From Cylindrobasidium torrendii FP15055 ss-10 (lineage: Eukaryota; Basidiomycota; Agaricomycetes; Agaricales; Physalacriaceae), in the NCBI GenBank assembly GCA_000934385.1, contig KN880668.1, forward strand, positions 1 to 36,760: a stretch of 36,760 bases of DNA, read 5' to 3'. Below are positions 22,985 to 33,098 of this stretch, in pieces. Under the pieces are notes generated by a model. The model searched no databases and was not told where the DNA came from. It saw nothing but the letters and a program-made list of their open reading frames with translations. How positions within the stretch are numbered: position 1 is the stretch's first letter; the number at the start of each line of letters is the position of its first letter. Made by a program: the position numbers and the translations under genes.

Positions 22985-24671
22985 ATGTCCACAATGTCCA
23001 CAACATTGGCATCTGGTCCTACGCTGAGCGCTCTTCTTGTCGCCTATCTCATCCATTCCGTTCTGCTAGGCAATGCCCGCAAAAGCCAGCGCCTGCGAGG
23101 CCCGCCAAAACCTGTCTCCTGGCTACTAGGTCGCACCACAGGTCCATTTACGAAAATTTGAGCACTGACATTGCTTCCATCACAGGCCATGAAATGCAGC
23201 TCCTGCAACAAGCTACGCCTGGTGTGCTTGAGCGCCAATGGACGGAAGAATATGGTACTGTGACGCGCATCGCGTCGTTCGCGGGGGTAAGTTTTCCTCG
23301 GCTGTAGCACTGTTCCGCCACAGGTTTAGCGCGATTGACGGTGAAAGATGTACCACTAACAAGAGAGCTCCAGGATACTTTGTACGTCCAATCATTGCTG
23401 TTCCCGTTCAGAGCTCCCCAACACTGGTATCTGATTTCACAGGCGCATTGCGGCCACAAAAACTGGCATTTTTGACCTTATGTTGGCGATGCTTGCTATT
23501 CGCCTACCAAAGTGGGCCGCGAAGTGGCTTGCAAAAGCCCCCACCGCGGTCAATAGCGCATTGAACAAATAGCGGAGGCTTGGTCACCAAGCTGCGGCGG
23601 AAGCCATGCAAGTAGCTCTCAATGATCCCAAGGAGCGCGAACAGAAGGACGTTGTCGGCCTTCTTGCGTCGAGCTTCCACGCATCGGACAGGGATGAAAG
23701 ACTCCAGAAGGAGGAAGTGCTCGCACAGATGAAGTGCTACAGTCAATAAGTATACTCCATTATCGTGACTGACTCTCTGAACAGCACATTCCTTTTGGCC
23801 GGCCAGGAAACTACGGCTAGTAGCCTAGCGGTTTTGATGTACAAAATAACCACACACCCAGAGGACCAACAACGTCTTCGCGCAGAGATACAGGCCGTGT
23901 ACGCCAGTAAACCAGTCAATGAGCCTCTCTCGCACCTGCGGATTATGACAAACTGCCTTTCTTGAACGCGGTCATCAAAGTGCGTTCGTTCAATCTTCGC
24001 TCAATTCATTGACACACTCATAAGGCTGCTAGGAAACTCTCCGCCTGCACACACCATTACATACGCTCCCCAGGCATGTTGGCGCAGACGAAGTCACCCC
24101 GCTCGCGAGTCCTGTGACCCTCGAAGACGGTTCGAAGACGACTGCTTTTTCAGTCCAAAAAGGGGACCGTCTTCTCTTGTCCTTTCAGACGTATAATCGG
24201 CAAGCCTCTTGCACTGTCGGCCGCTCGTGTACCCATAAACTTAGATTGTTTTAGGCTTCCTTCTGTGTGGGGTGACGATGCCGCTGAATGGAACCCCAAC
24301 CGTTTCTTGGATGGAAGGCCAATCAACTCGAATATTGGGCTATTCGGAAATGTGTGAGTTTTATGATTAATGAGGGGTTTGCACAATTGACAGGTGGTCC
24401 AGGATGCGCTTCAGCGCAGGCGTGCGGGGTTGTTTAGGCTGGAAATTTGCGTCCGTCGCAGCTGCTTTTCTCATTTAACATAACTAAGTTTCTCGTCAGT
24501 ATCATGGAGTTGCAAGTCGCTACCGCGCTTCTTGTCAAGAATTTCGAGCTCATCGCAATTCCAACTTCCAAAATGAAGCTGCTGAACAACCAATTTCTCT
24601 TGATGCCGGCGGTCGAAGGGAAGGAGGACGAAGGCCCGCAGGTTCGCCTTCGGTTCAAGGTTATTGATTGA
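22985..24671 (+). pseudogene. Cytochrome P450 pseudogene (deletion, stop, frameshift)
   Basis: This is a full-length relative of the intact P450 just downstream, but with three lesions. First, after exon 2 (23186-23286, ending TRIASFAG) the sequence jumps to CACTGTTCCGCCAC near 23308, so exons 3, 4 and most of 5 are deleted and only a 21-nt intron remnant is left. Second, a TAG at 23570-23572 replaces the tyrosine codon TAC of the intact copy. Third, two extra bases near 23925-23930 shift the frame after NEPL. Beyond these, the I helix AGQETTAS, the ETLR of the K helix, the heme loop FSAGVRGCLG and the terminal exon remain readable up to the TGA at 24671. One later intron starts with GC (gcaagc). 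The start is taken at 22985 by alignment with the intact copy. Confidence 0.88.
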
Positions 24672-24803
24672 AAATGCGAGTTATGTAGATATTGAACGTT
24701 CTTATGATAACACCTATGTATTCGTGCAAGTTGTCGAAAGTCCATGAGAATCATTGAAGCTTGAGATGAATGGGGCCATGGAAAAGCTAAACTATAGCGC
24801 TGC

Positions 24804-24810
24804 TATATAT
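24804..24810 (+). promoter_or_regulatory. TATA box of the intact P450
   Basis: TATATAT lies 73-79 bases before the ATG at 24883, a usual distance for a fungal core promoter. The pseudogene copy upstream lacks an equivalent. Confidence 0.45.
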
Positions 24811-24882
24811 GCCCACGAAATGGAACCCGATCGTCTGTTATCCCTCTAACGCCCTCATCTCGGCTCTTCACTTATTACCACG

Positions 24883-27078
24883 ATGTCCACATTTAGCGCA
24901 GCCTGCATTGCGGTGGGCGCTCTTCTCATCTATCTAACCCACCGTTATCTGCTCAATGATGCTCGCAAAGAGCTGCGCCTGCGAGGTCCACCGAGCCCTC
25001 CGTCCTGGCTACTAGGTCATAGTTTACGCCCATTTTCGAATTTTCAAGTACTGATATCACCTCCACGGTAGGCCATGAAATGCAGCTGCTTCAGCAGACT
25101 GCACCTGGCGAGCTTGAACGTCAGTGGGTGGAGGAATATGGCACTGTGACGCGCATCTCGTCGTTTGCGGGGGTGAGATTTCCACGATCCTGTGTTTATC
25201 TCACCCAATTGACAATCCACTTTTGTAGCAACCGGCCTTCCTGGTCAGCGATCCCAGGGCCCTTCAATACGTGATGAACGAAAAGGTCGACAAATTCCCC
25301 AAGGGCAAGGATATCGACGTCTTCGGAATGGCACTAATAGGGCAGGGACTCACAGTGGTATCCGGTGCGTTTGTCATCAGCTGCCACGATGCCTTTGATG
25401 GTCCTCACTCCGAAAGGCCAAGCGCATTTGCGCCAGCGTCGTATACTCACCCCTGCGTTTTCGACATCCATGACTCGTGCATGGGCCGAGCTTTTCCAGG
25501 ATCATGGAGAGAAGGTCAGGCCGAATTAATAAAGTTGGTTGGGCAACTAGGAAGTTGACAAAGACCGTCCCATTGAAGATGGTAGGAAAGATCAAGACGC
25601 AGATCGAAGAGGATTCCTCGATCGATATCCTGAAATGGACAACAAAGTTGGCGCTGGACGCACTGGGACTCTGTGGGCTTTCTTTCAAATAACACAATTT
25701 GTACTTATAGAATTAATAGCCTTGTTCCGCCATCACTTCGGCGCCATTGACGGCGCAGATGTACCAATAACAAGAGAAATTCAAAACGCTCTGTACGTCC
25801 ACAGTTAACAACTCGTATTACTGTCCGAGTCCCCTAAGACCTGATTTCATAGCCACGTCGCAGCCACGGAAACCGGTATCTTTGATCTTATGGTGGCGAT
25901 GCTTGCTATCCACCTGCCAAAATCGGCCGCGAAATGGCTTGCCCAAGCTCCAACTGCAGCCAGTCGTGCATTAAACAAGTACCGGAGGTTTAGCTACAAA
26001 TTTGCCGCAGAGGTTATGAAAGCCGCTCTCAATAATCCCAAGAACGAGCAGAAGGATGACGTTGTCGGTCTCCTTACATCAAGCTCCCACGCCGTGGACA
26101 AAGAGCAAAGACTCCAGATGGATGAGGTGCTTGCACAAATGAGGTGATAGGCTTGACAACTACGATGCATAAATTATGACTGATTCCCTGAATAGCACGT
26201 TCCTTTTGGCGGGCCAGGAAACCACGGCAAGCAGTCAAGCCGTTCTAGCATACATGATCGCCACACATCCAGCTGACCAACAACGCCTCCGCGCAGAGGT
26301 TCAGGCCATGTACGCCAAAAAGCCTCTCAACGAACCTCTCGCACCTGCGGATTACGATAAACTTCCTTTCTTGAACGCGGTCATCAAAGTGCGCTCATCC
26401 AGCCTTCGCTCGATTTGTACGTTTGTACTTATGCGGTACATAGGAAAATCTTCGCCTGTACACAACAGTCCACACAATGACTAGGCAGGTCGTGGCGAAC
26501 GAAATCATTCCTGTGGCGTATCCTGTGACCCTCGAAGACGGCTCGAAGACGTCTACTATTCCAGTCAAAAAAGGAGACCGACTCCTATTGTCTTTACAGA
26601 CGTATAACAGGTAGGCCCATCATATTGAAGCAGCGAACACAAGCTCACCTCCCTAGGCTTCCTTCCGTGTGGGGCGAGGACGCCGCTGAATGGAATCCCA
26701 ACCGTTTCCTGGATGGAAGGCCAATCGACTCGAATATTGGGCTCTTCGGAAATGTGTAAGTCCCAGAACTCCTGAAGAGCACGACCAATTCACAAAAATT
26801 CAAGTATGACCTTTAGCTCAGGCGTGCGCGGCTGCCTGGGCTGGAAATTCGCGTGCGTCGCGTCGCAACTGCTTTTCTTGTTGAACGTGACTTAGTTTCT
26901 CGGCAGTATCATAGAGTTGCAAGTCACGACCGCGCTTCTTGTCAAGAACTTCGAGCTCAGCGCTATTCCAACGGAAAGAATGAAGTTGCTGACAAGTAAC
27001 TTTTTCCTGATACCAGGGGTCGAAGGGAAGGAAGAAGAAGGCTCGCAGGTTCGTCTTCGATGCAAGACTATTGATTGA
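24883..27078 (+). CDS. Cytochrome P450 monooxygenase, intact
   Basis: Twelve exons (24883-25015, 25072-25172, 25229-25364, 25417-25514, 25579-25672, 25720-25792, 25853-26143, 26196-26388, 26444-26610, 26657-26755, 26805-26852, 26907-27078) keep phase and give 534 aa, a normal length. Visible are an N-terminal membrane helix, the hinge LRGPPSPPSWLLG, helix-C HLRQRRILTPAF, the oxygen-binding I helix AGQETTAS (about 314-321), ExxR as ENLR (374-377), a PERF-like NPNRF, and the heme loop FSSGVRGCLG with ligand C472. It would be an ER-bound monooxygenase using a P450 reductase; the substrate cannot be told. The exon 6 donor gtacgt at 25793 is chosen because it alone restores the frame NALHVAATETG. 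Three damaged relatives surround it, so this may be the only active member here. Confidence 0.9.
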
Positions 27079-27621
27079 GAATGCAAGCGAGTTACATCTA
27101 GAAGGCAACGCTATTCATGCATAGAATCATCAATACATACATTGAGAGGTGTTTCGCCCGCCGGGCCGTTTGCATGGTATGAATTCAGCGCGGCTCCTCA
27201 GGTGGTAGGCATTCAAGTGTAGCCTTTCATCAAGTCAAAGTATTCAAAAGAGTTATCTTTATGGGATGGCCGCGCAACTGTATTCCCGCATCCTTGGATG
27301 CATTCTGTGTACGATTGTAAACATAACGCAAAGCTGCCTTCTGCCGCCATATCGCCACTCGCAGCAAAGGAAAGCAGGATCACAGGCGGTATCATTCAAA
27401 GTTAAAATGGGAACGCAAGTGATTTGATGCAGAGCGGACAAATTTGTGGCGCCCAAAATACTCCACCAGAATTGAACAAGCGGGCGACCAGGGCCGATCA
27501 GCCGGGCTTACGTCACAATGGCAGCAAAACGATCGCACCAGATACACCTCACATTGTCTCTATGCTTCTACATGGGACAGACGGTCATTATCTAGCTGCT
27601 TTCCGAAACTGATCGGCAGTC
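27079..27621. other. Intergenic region between P450 copies
   Basis: This region lies between the intact P450 (plus) and the orphan P450 exon (minus). Short open frames at 27424-27632 show no domain or homology to the P450s. Nothing else is recognised. Confidence 0.35.
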
Positions 27622-27793
27622 TCAATCAATGACTCTGAGCCGAAGATGAACCTGTGCTCCTTCGTCCTCCCTCCCTTCGACCACCGGCATTAGGAGGAAT
27701 TGGCTCGACAGCATCTTCACTTTTGAGCTTGGAACGGCGCTAAGCTCAGAGTTCTTGATTAGTAGCGCGGTCACGACCTGTAGCTCCACGACG
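27622..27793 (-). pseudogene. Orphan last exon of a fourth P450 copy
   Basis: Read on the minus strand this encodes VVELQVVTALLIKN followed by SELSAVPSSKVKMLSSQF and ends HLRLRVID-stop. It is exactly 172 nt, the same length as exon 12 of the intact P450, and is preceded by a proper acceptor (ttggcag). Identity fades within the preceding intron, and the AGGTTAACCT repeat tract begins at about 27848. The other eleven exons are absent. It cannot be the missing 3' half of the truncated copy at 413-1347 in any simple way, because it lies 26 kb to the right of that gene's 5' end, on the same strand. Confidence 0.82.
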
Positions 27794-27847
27794 CTGCCAA
27801 ACGATTCAATCAATTTCAGAAACACTGCATCTGCAAACACCCTACCG

Positions 27848-27904
27848 TCACAGGTTAACCTAAGCTACCTAAGTTGGCGCAGGTTAACTTAGGTTAACCT
27901 GTGA
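27848..27904. repeat. Perfect 17-bp inverted repeat
   Basis: TCACAGGTTAACCTAAG at 27848-27864 and its exact complement at 27888-27904 enclose a 23-nt spacer. Each arm contains the self-complementary AGGTTAACCT. It could form a hairpin or cruciform, or mark an element end. Confidence 0.85.
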
Positions 27905-28100
27905 ATCAAACTCGGGATAACCTAAAGGGAAGGTCATCTCACCACCTAAACTCTGAGTTAGCATTGTGAATCTTCAGGTCAAGTAAGAACAACTCGAGAT
28001 AACCTAGTAGTACCTAAAGTCCGTTAGGTTTTTTGTCAGTACTTGGTAGACCTTGAGTTATTCTTCTAAAGACTCTTAACTTAAGCTAACTTCATTTAAC

Positions 28101-28468
28101 CCCAGGTTTCCGCACTTGGGATACCTTTCCTTTAGGTTCATGTCCTGTTGCATTCAAGTTAGCAGCGGGTTAGTTTCAGGTTTGCGCTTTCGGGATACCT
28201 TTCTTTCAGGTTAATGTCTGGTTGCATTCAAGTTATCGGTCAGTTAGCTTCAGGTTTACGCACTTGAGATACCTTTTCTTCAGGTCAATATTCAGTGACG
28301 TTCAAGTCAGTGGTGGGTTAGTTTCAGGTTTGCGCTTCCGGGATACCTTTCTTTCAGGTTAATGTCTGATTGCATTTAAGTTAGCGGTCAGTTAGCTTCA
28401 GGTTTACGCTCTTGATGAACCTTTCCTTGAGGTTAATGTTGTGTCACATCAGGTTGGCTTTAGGTTAG
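28101..28468 (+). repeat. Tandem array of five ~74-bp units
   Basis: Units begin at 28101, 28174, 28248, 28322 and 28396 and are 73-74 bp each. Each opens with a CAGGTTT-type motif, has ATACCTTT near position 22, AGGTTAAT near 38, and ends GTTAG. Units 2 and 4 differ at only four positions, while their neighbours are more diverged, so the array looks like a 148-bp dimer repeat. It is a minisatellite, not CRISPR: there are no unique spacers between short repeats. Confidence 0.82.
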
Positions 28469-28878
28469 GGGAACGTTAGCATAAGGACAAACTACGCTGA
28501 CTTGAAGTCTAGGCAACGGTATAACCTTCCCTTCAGACTTTATGATTTTTCCTTCAGGTTAAGACATAGAACCTCAAAGTTGCCCTCAGTCATCACAAGT
28601 TAACTTCAAGACAACTTTAGTGTAACCACAAGTATATCTAGCACTGCTGGTACTATACCTCAAGTCGCCTTCAGAGCATTTCAAACCAAAGGAATAGGAA
28701 CTTATAAACTCAATGCAACCTTAGATCCATGAACTCGGGTCAGGTTTGAACCCTCAGCTATCCCAAAGAGGAAAGACAGGCAAAATTGTAAACATTAAAA
28801 GAGCGGCGGGCGGGAGACATAAATGAATGCTAATGTAAGTAAAGGTCCGTAAATTGAGGCTAATGCACCACAATGAAA
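28469..28878. other. Decaying repeat tract and 3' flank
   Basis: Weak copies of the AGGTTA motif continue to about 28740, followed by AT-rich sequence that should hold the 3' UTR of the minus-strand gene ending at 28879. No gene is recognised. Confidence 0.35.
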
Positions 28879-30620
28879 TTACCGAGGCCCTGTGCGACGA
28901 CGGGCGGCAGCAGCAGCCTGAGCCTCCGCAAACGCCCTCGTAAGCTCCTCATCGTCGTCGGGGATTGTGCTCTTGATCAGCCACATCTTGTTGGCCTTGA
29001 CGCTGGAAAAAATGAGCAATACGCCTTGCAGAAATATAAGACATACCAAGCTGCCTGGAAAATCTTCTCACGCCACTCCCAGACAAGATCGGGATAATCC
29101 AGTTCATACTGAAGGAGTCGGGCAAGAATTTCCTTGTATGGACCAGCAGCAGCCATGGTGAAATGCTTCTGCTCGAAGTGACCACCGGAATATTCACCGA
29201 CACCATGACCAATCTAGAAACAGAGTGAGTAGATGCCTTCAGAGGTAGCTGACACTTACACAAGCACCAACCAGAGCCAGGAAGGAGAGCGGAACGGCCT
29301 GCTTGTCCATGACCTCAACGAAGGCCTCCATATCGAGTTTCGAGCGCTTGGAGAAGTAAAAGTCGGCAACAACGTTGATGAAGCAGTCGGACTGGACGGG
29401 GAGCTGGGCATTGAACTTCTTGGTCTACAGCAGGACATCAGTATAATTGAGGTAAATTTGAAGGCTGGTAACATACCTGTACATTGAGCTCAGCGAAGAT
29501 GTAATGCATCTTCTCGAGGAGCCACTGGGAATTGTCGGCAGTCACACGGCCAGCTTCAGTGGGATTGGCACAACCGACAGCGGGAAGGTTGAAGAGGTGC
29601 ATGTACAGGCGAGTATGAGCCATGACCGAGCTCCTCATGGCCTGACAAGTGTAGTCAACCTGTAACATGTGAGTAAGGATGTGGAAGAGAGAGGAGGGAC
29701 GCACATATTCAATGGCGTTCTTGCGAAGCTCTGGGTGGTCGTTGATGATGTTGTACTGCTTCTGGAATTCGAGACATGACCATTTCGAGTCGTACGCCGT
29801 GTGCTTCATGATGCGGAGAACCTTGGGGTCCTTTTCGAGCAGTTCGTAGTACGCCTCGCTGTCAGCAGTGAAGAATCGAGCATTCAGGCGGCAGTGATTG
29901 AGGAAGGAATGGGTGGGGCGGGGGAACATGCACAGAACGATCTTGCTGGTGGACGGGGTCCTTGGGACATTGGCGGAGGGCACTTCAACATCAGGATCGA
30001 CGGGGCGGTTGACTGCCTTGCGACGCTTGCGAAGGTTTGTGGCATCGACAATGTCCTGCAAAACTGTCAGTAGAGTATTATCTGCGAGCGTATTATTACG
30101 CACCAAATCAGATACCTCAGCGTCAGAGGAATCCTGGTCAAAAAGATCCACCTTCTTCTTTGTGGTCTTGGCTGCAGGGGGCTGTGTGCGAATGAGGAAA
30201 GATTGGGCTTCGTAGTTGTCCTTGAGAGCGGCCAAGTCTTGAGCGTCCTGGCTGCTGCCTGGCGCAATGGTCGCCTCCGAGTTGTCATGGCTGGGCATAG
30301 ACTCGCCATCGTCCTCGTTATGAAGGTGACGCGCCTCTTCTTCCTGGTAGATGGCCATTGCAGTCTCGTGGGAAGCTGCGGAGTGTGAGATGAAAACAAG
30401 GATACAATGTTGCGGAGGACGTACCCAGATCCTTGGCCTCTTGCAGAGCCTTGAGGTCGGCAACAGCCTGCTGAGCAATGCGACTGGCCTTGAGCTTCTC
30501 TTGAGCAGCTCTCATAGCGGCGGCAGGAGACGAGTCAGAGGAGCGAGTGGGACGGCGGGCAATGAGCTCGGAGCGGCGGGGAACACGGTCGGAGCGGCGG
30601 GGAGTAGTAGTTGAAGACAT
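28879..30620 (-). CDS. Agaricomycete protein of unknown function, possibly DUF6532-like
   Basis: Seven exons (30620-30425, 30375-30104, 30055-29705, 29659-29477, 29424-29260, 29213-29047, 29002-28879) all keep phase and give 485 aa. Residues 1-155 are charged and disordered, with a basic N-terminus. A nuclear-localisation-like NLRKRRK lies at about 163-169. The folded half begins near NARFFTADSEAYYELL and includes VDYTCQAMRSSVMAHTRLY, FINVVADFYFSKRSKLDMEAF and VPLSFLALVGACIGHGVGEYSGG. This pattern, with a basic helical block and then a hydrophobic block followed by Y...Y...L...L, distantly recalls DUF6532 of mushrooms, but I would not assign it. The C-terminus ends ARRRRTGPR. A TATA box lies upstream, and the TET/JBP-like gene lies 207 bp upstream on the same strand. 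Nuclear action is an inference. Confidence 0.82.
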
Positions 30621-30725
30621 TATTGTAGAGAGTATTAGCGGTTGGAAAGACAAGAAGAGCGAAGGTGTTGATTGTCAAGCTGAAGGAGCGAGATGTTTGG
30701 TGAGGAGTGGTGGTGCAAGGTGTTG

Positions 30726-30734
30726 CCTTATATA
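30726..30734 (-). promoter_or_regulatory. TATA box of the unknown-function gene
   Basis: On the minus strand TATATAAGG lies about 106-114 bases before the ATG at 30620, a textbook TATA box. It sits between this gene and the end of the TET/JBP-like gene. Confidence 0.6.
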
Positions 30735-30827
30735 CGGTAGTGAGAAGTCGAGAGTAGGTCTCGCCAGTCCATCGAATGATGCGCAGTTGCTAGGCGGAGC
30801 ACAAAGGTACCTGATTCGGAGGGCGGG

Positions 30828-32656
30828 TCAAGTCCACTGGGGGAATAGACGCTCCCTGAGGATCCCAGGACGCTCTACGTCCAACCCAGCCTCCTCCAAC
30901 GCCCTAGACTTGTCCTTCAAATACTTCAGCCACCCTCGTTTGGACAACCCGCCTCGATACACCCATTCCGACATTCCGCCACTATTGTAGGAAGTGACTG
31001 AGTAGCGAGTCTCGTCTTCGCCGATTTGGGTGTTGGCATGAGGAAGCATGGCCGTTGGAATCCATGCCTCTGTACCTTGACAAAATTGAACAGCAAGCTT
31101 GAGGCTGGGGAAGACAAGGTGACCACCCTTCTTGTAGTCGAATGGTCCAAAGCTGCGGGTGGGGGCAAGCCCAAAGGCATTGTCGGTGTCGTCGATGTGG
31201 TCATCACAAACAGTCTGGGGGCCAAAGTTGATGGTGGTGAGCCCAAAAGGAAGAGCATCGAAGTTCCACTTGTAGTCGGGGTATTGCGCAGAAATCGCCT
31301 CGCGAATATCCCAGTAGGTCGAATGCATATTGGGATTGTACATGCGGAAGGTGACTAGACGAAGAGTTAGCATTATTCGCACGGGTAGCATTTACTACTT
31401 ACTGTCGGTGCGCCGAGCCTCGAAAATGAAGTCCGGGTCATTGAAAATGGAGTCAAGCGCTCTGCGGTTGGTAGCGTTCAGACTTGCACATGAAGGTTCC
31501 TTTTGACTTGTGAGCAAGGTAGTAGTCCCACTTGTAGGAAACCTGGACTGACTGGTGTACCTCCACTATGCAGAACTCCATCCCGAAGTGCATAGAAGTC
31601 GCCCTTGCCCCAATGACCTTTCAGTAGAGACTTGTCGGATGCCTTCTGAATGGTCTCCGTCATTCTATTTTGCCGAGCGGTTCCCTCTGGCGAGAAGTCG
31701 CCCTTCTTGAAGAACATAACCAGTCGGCGCTTGCAGTCGAGAAACACCAAGCTATATGTGCCGTCCCACTCGAACTCGGTGAAGTTGTTCTCGATGGCTT
31801 CCTGAATCGTGCGGGGCGCGTGATGAACCCGCCGTGACGAGCCCCTCCATCCTCCTGGGCCTGTGGGTACGGTTTCGAGGTCAAAGTTCTCGAGGATGTA
31901 GACCTGTGTTTTGGCCAAATGCTTCACCCAGATATCCTTCAGGCCACGCTGCCCAGCCTCCTTGTCCCTCTTTGCCCGATTCCCCGCTCGACGACGAGCG
32001 CGCGCCTCAGCAGAGCGATGCTTCACCTTCTTGCGCTGTGGAGGACTGTCGGAAGGTGTCCCTTGGGTTGAGATAGCAAATGTTGGAGGGGGTGGGAGAG
32101 GAAGATGGGGGATCTTTTCGGCCGTTGTAGGAGCTAGTCGAACTTGAATGGAAGGGAGGCGACGAGGTATTTGTTTTGTCGGTCGATGTTCTTTGGCTTG
32201 CGTCTTGCGACGACGAGGTTTCTTCTGATCGATGGTTGACTGCGGTAAGGAAGATGTAGATGTAGTCGGCGGTGGAGATGAAACCACTGACGAGGAGGTT
32301 GGTAGCTTTCGCGTCTTGGCGGGTCTTCTCCCTCTTTTGCCCAGCACACTTCGAGGTCCAGCTTTTGACAGTGGAGAGGGGAGCTTGTACTCATCGTCGG
32401 AGGTGTCAAGCTCAGTAAGGTCGGACTCCTCATCAACGAGGGTGGTGGGAGAGGAGTTGGTGCTGGTGAGATGGTTTGTCGTAGTCGTAGACGCAGGGCT
32501 GGTCAAACTTGATGATGTAGATGAGGGTGGTACATGCGAATAAGGAGCGGAAGTCTTCAAGGAAGGGATTACGCTGTTGCTGCTCTCGTCGCCAGAGAGA
32601 TCTTCGATGTCTGTCAATTCGAATTCTTCACCAGGTAAGGGTGGCAGAGCGTCCAT
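30828..32656 (-). CDS. TET/JBP-family 2OG-Fe(II) oxygenase, frame possibly broken
   Basis: The first exon, from ATG 32656, encodes a disordered Ser/Pro and Lys/Arg-rich half (ARARRRAGNRAKRDKEAG), then EFEWDGTYSLVFLDCKRR and HSGGTPVSPG near 31540. The exon ending at 31403 encodes NATNRRALDSIFNDPDFIF; after a 48-nt intron the last exon (31354-30828) carries LTTINFGPQTVCDDHIDD with the iron-binding HxD, GGHLVFPSLKL, LPHANT (distal His) and DETRYSVTSYNSGG (2OG-binding Arg). This is the arrangement of agaricomycete TET/JBP proteins, which oxidise 5-methylcytosine. Every acceptor near 31480-31560 needs a phase-2 donor, and none exists in the first exon, so one base seems gained or lost. An upstream exon (MPPLQQ, from ATG 32893) could join through an acceptor with a CTAAC branch site. 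Confidence 0.72.
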
Positions 32657-33098
32657 AGCCACACGGAGCGGGCAGAGGTCTGCATCACGGATGGCCACTT
32701 GCAAGGCCCGAACATTGAAGGAGGTCTGTTAATTGTTAGAAACGGTCCAGCTAAACAAAATGAAAAGCGGTAAACTCCTGGCTGAACTAGCCGCTGACGA
32801 TTTCCAGTCCATTCCGGCATCGTACGTCGTCGCAACATCATGCAGCCAGAAAAGATAAAATAAAACTAAACACACCTGTTGTAGGGGGGGCATTTTGGAA
32901 CCCAAATGCAACGCGTCGTTGAATCCTCAATAACCCAAGAAATCCAGGTCGCTGGTTGCAGTAACGAGCGAAGAGAATCTCCAAGAGGGTTGCCCTACCC
33001 GTCCACAGCCTAGATGCAGTATCGCGGCTATGGTTTCGGGAGTTGTGGCTTATGGTGGTCGGTAGTGGTCGGTGGTTGTTGCTGGTCGTGGTCAAAAA
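32657..33098. other. Divergent promoter region of the TET/JBP-like and 839-aa genes
   Basis: The two genes are transcribed away from each other from this side. A possible first exon of the TET/JBP-like gene (32893-32876, minus strand, donor gtgtgt) and the acceptor aattaacag at 32726 lie here. Tandem GGTCGGT/GGTGGTCG motifs occur at about 33050-33090. No clear TATA box is seen. Confidence 0.4.

Larger units (their letters stand above)
27840..28740. repeat. AGGTTA-rich noncoding repeat tract
   Basis: About 0.9 kb without any coding frame is saturated with variants of AGGTTAAC/GTTAACCT, CTTCAGGTTA and ACTCGGGATAACC on both strands. It contains a perfect inverted repeat (27848-27904) and a tandem array (28101-28468), and the same motif continues in weaker form to about 28740. 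It replaces what should be the 5' part of the fourth P450. A satellite-like tract or the noncoding end of a mobile element are both possible. Confidence 0.7.

Noticed and set aside
413..27793. The truncated P450 at the left edge and the orphan last exon as two halves of one gene
   Set aside because: The orphan exon lies 26 kb to the right of the 5' half on the same strand, which is the wrong order for a minus-strand gene, and other complete copies lie between. They are separate remnants.
28101..28468. Possible CRISPR array
   Set aside because: The units are contiguous tandem copies with gradual divergence and no unique spacers; the sequence is eukaryotic.
28879..30620. KDZ transposase identity for the 485-aa protein
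   Set aside because: No DDE-type catalytic pattern or CxC zinc region can be seen, and the length is far below that of KDZ transposases.
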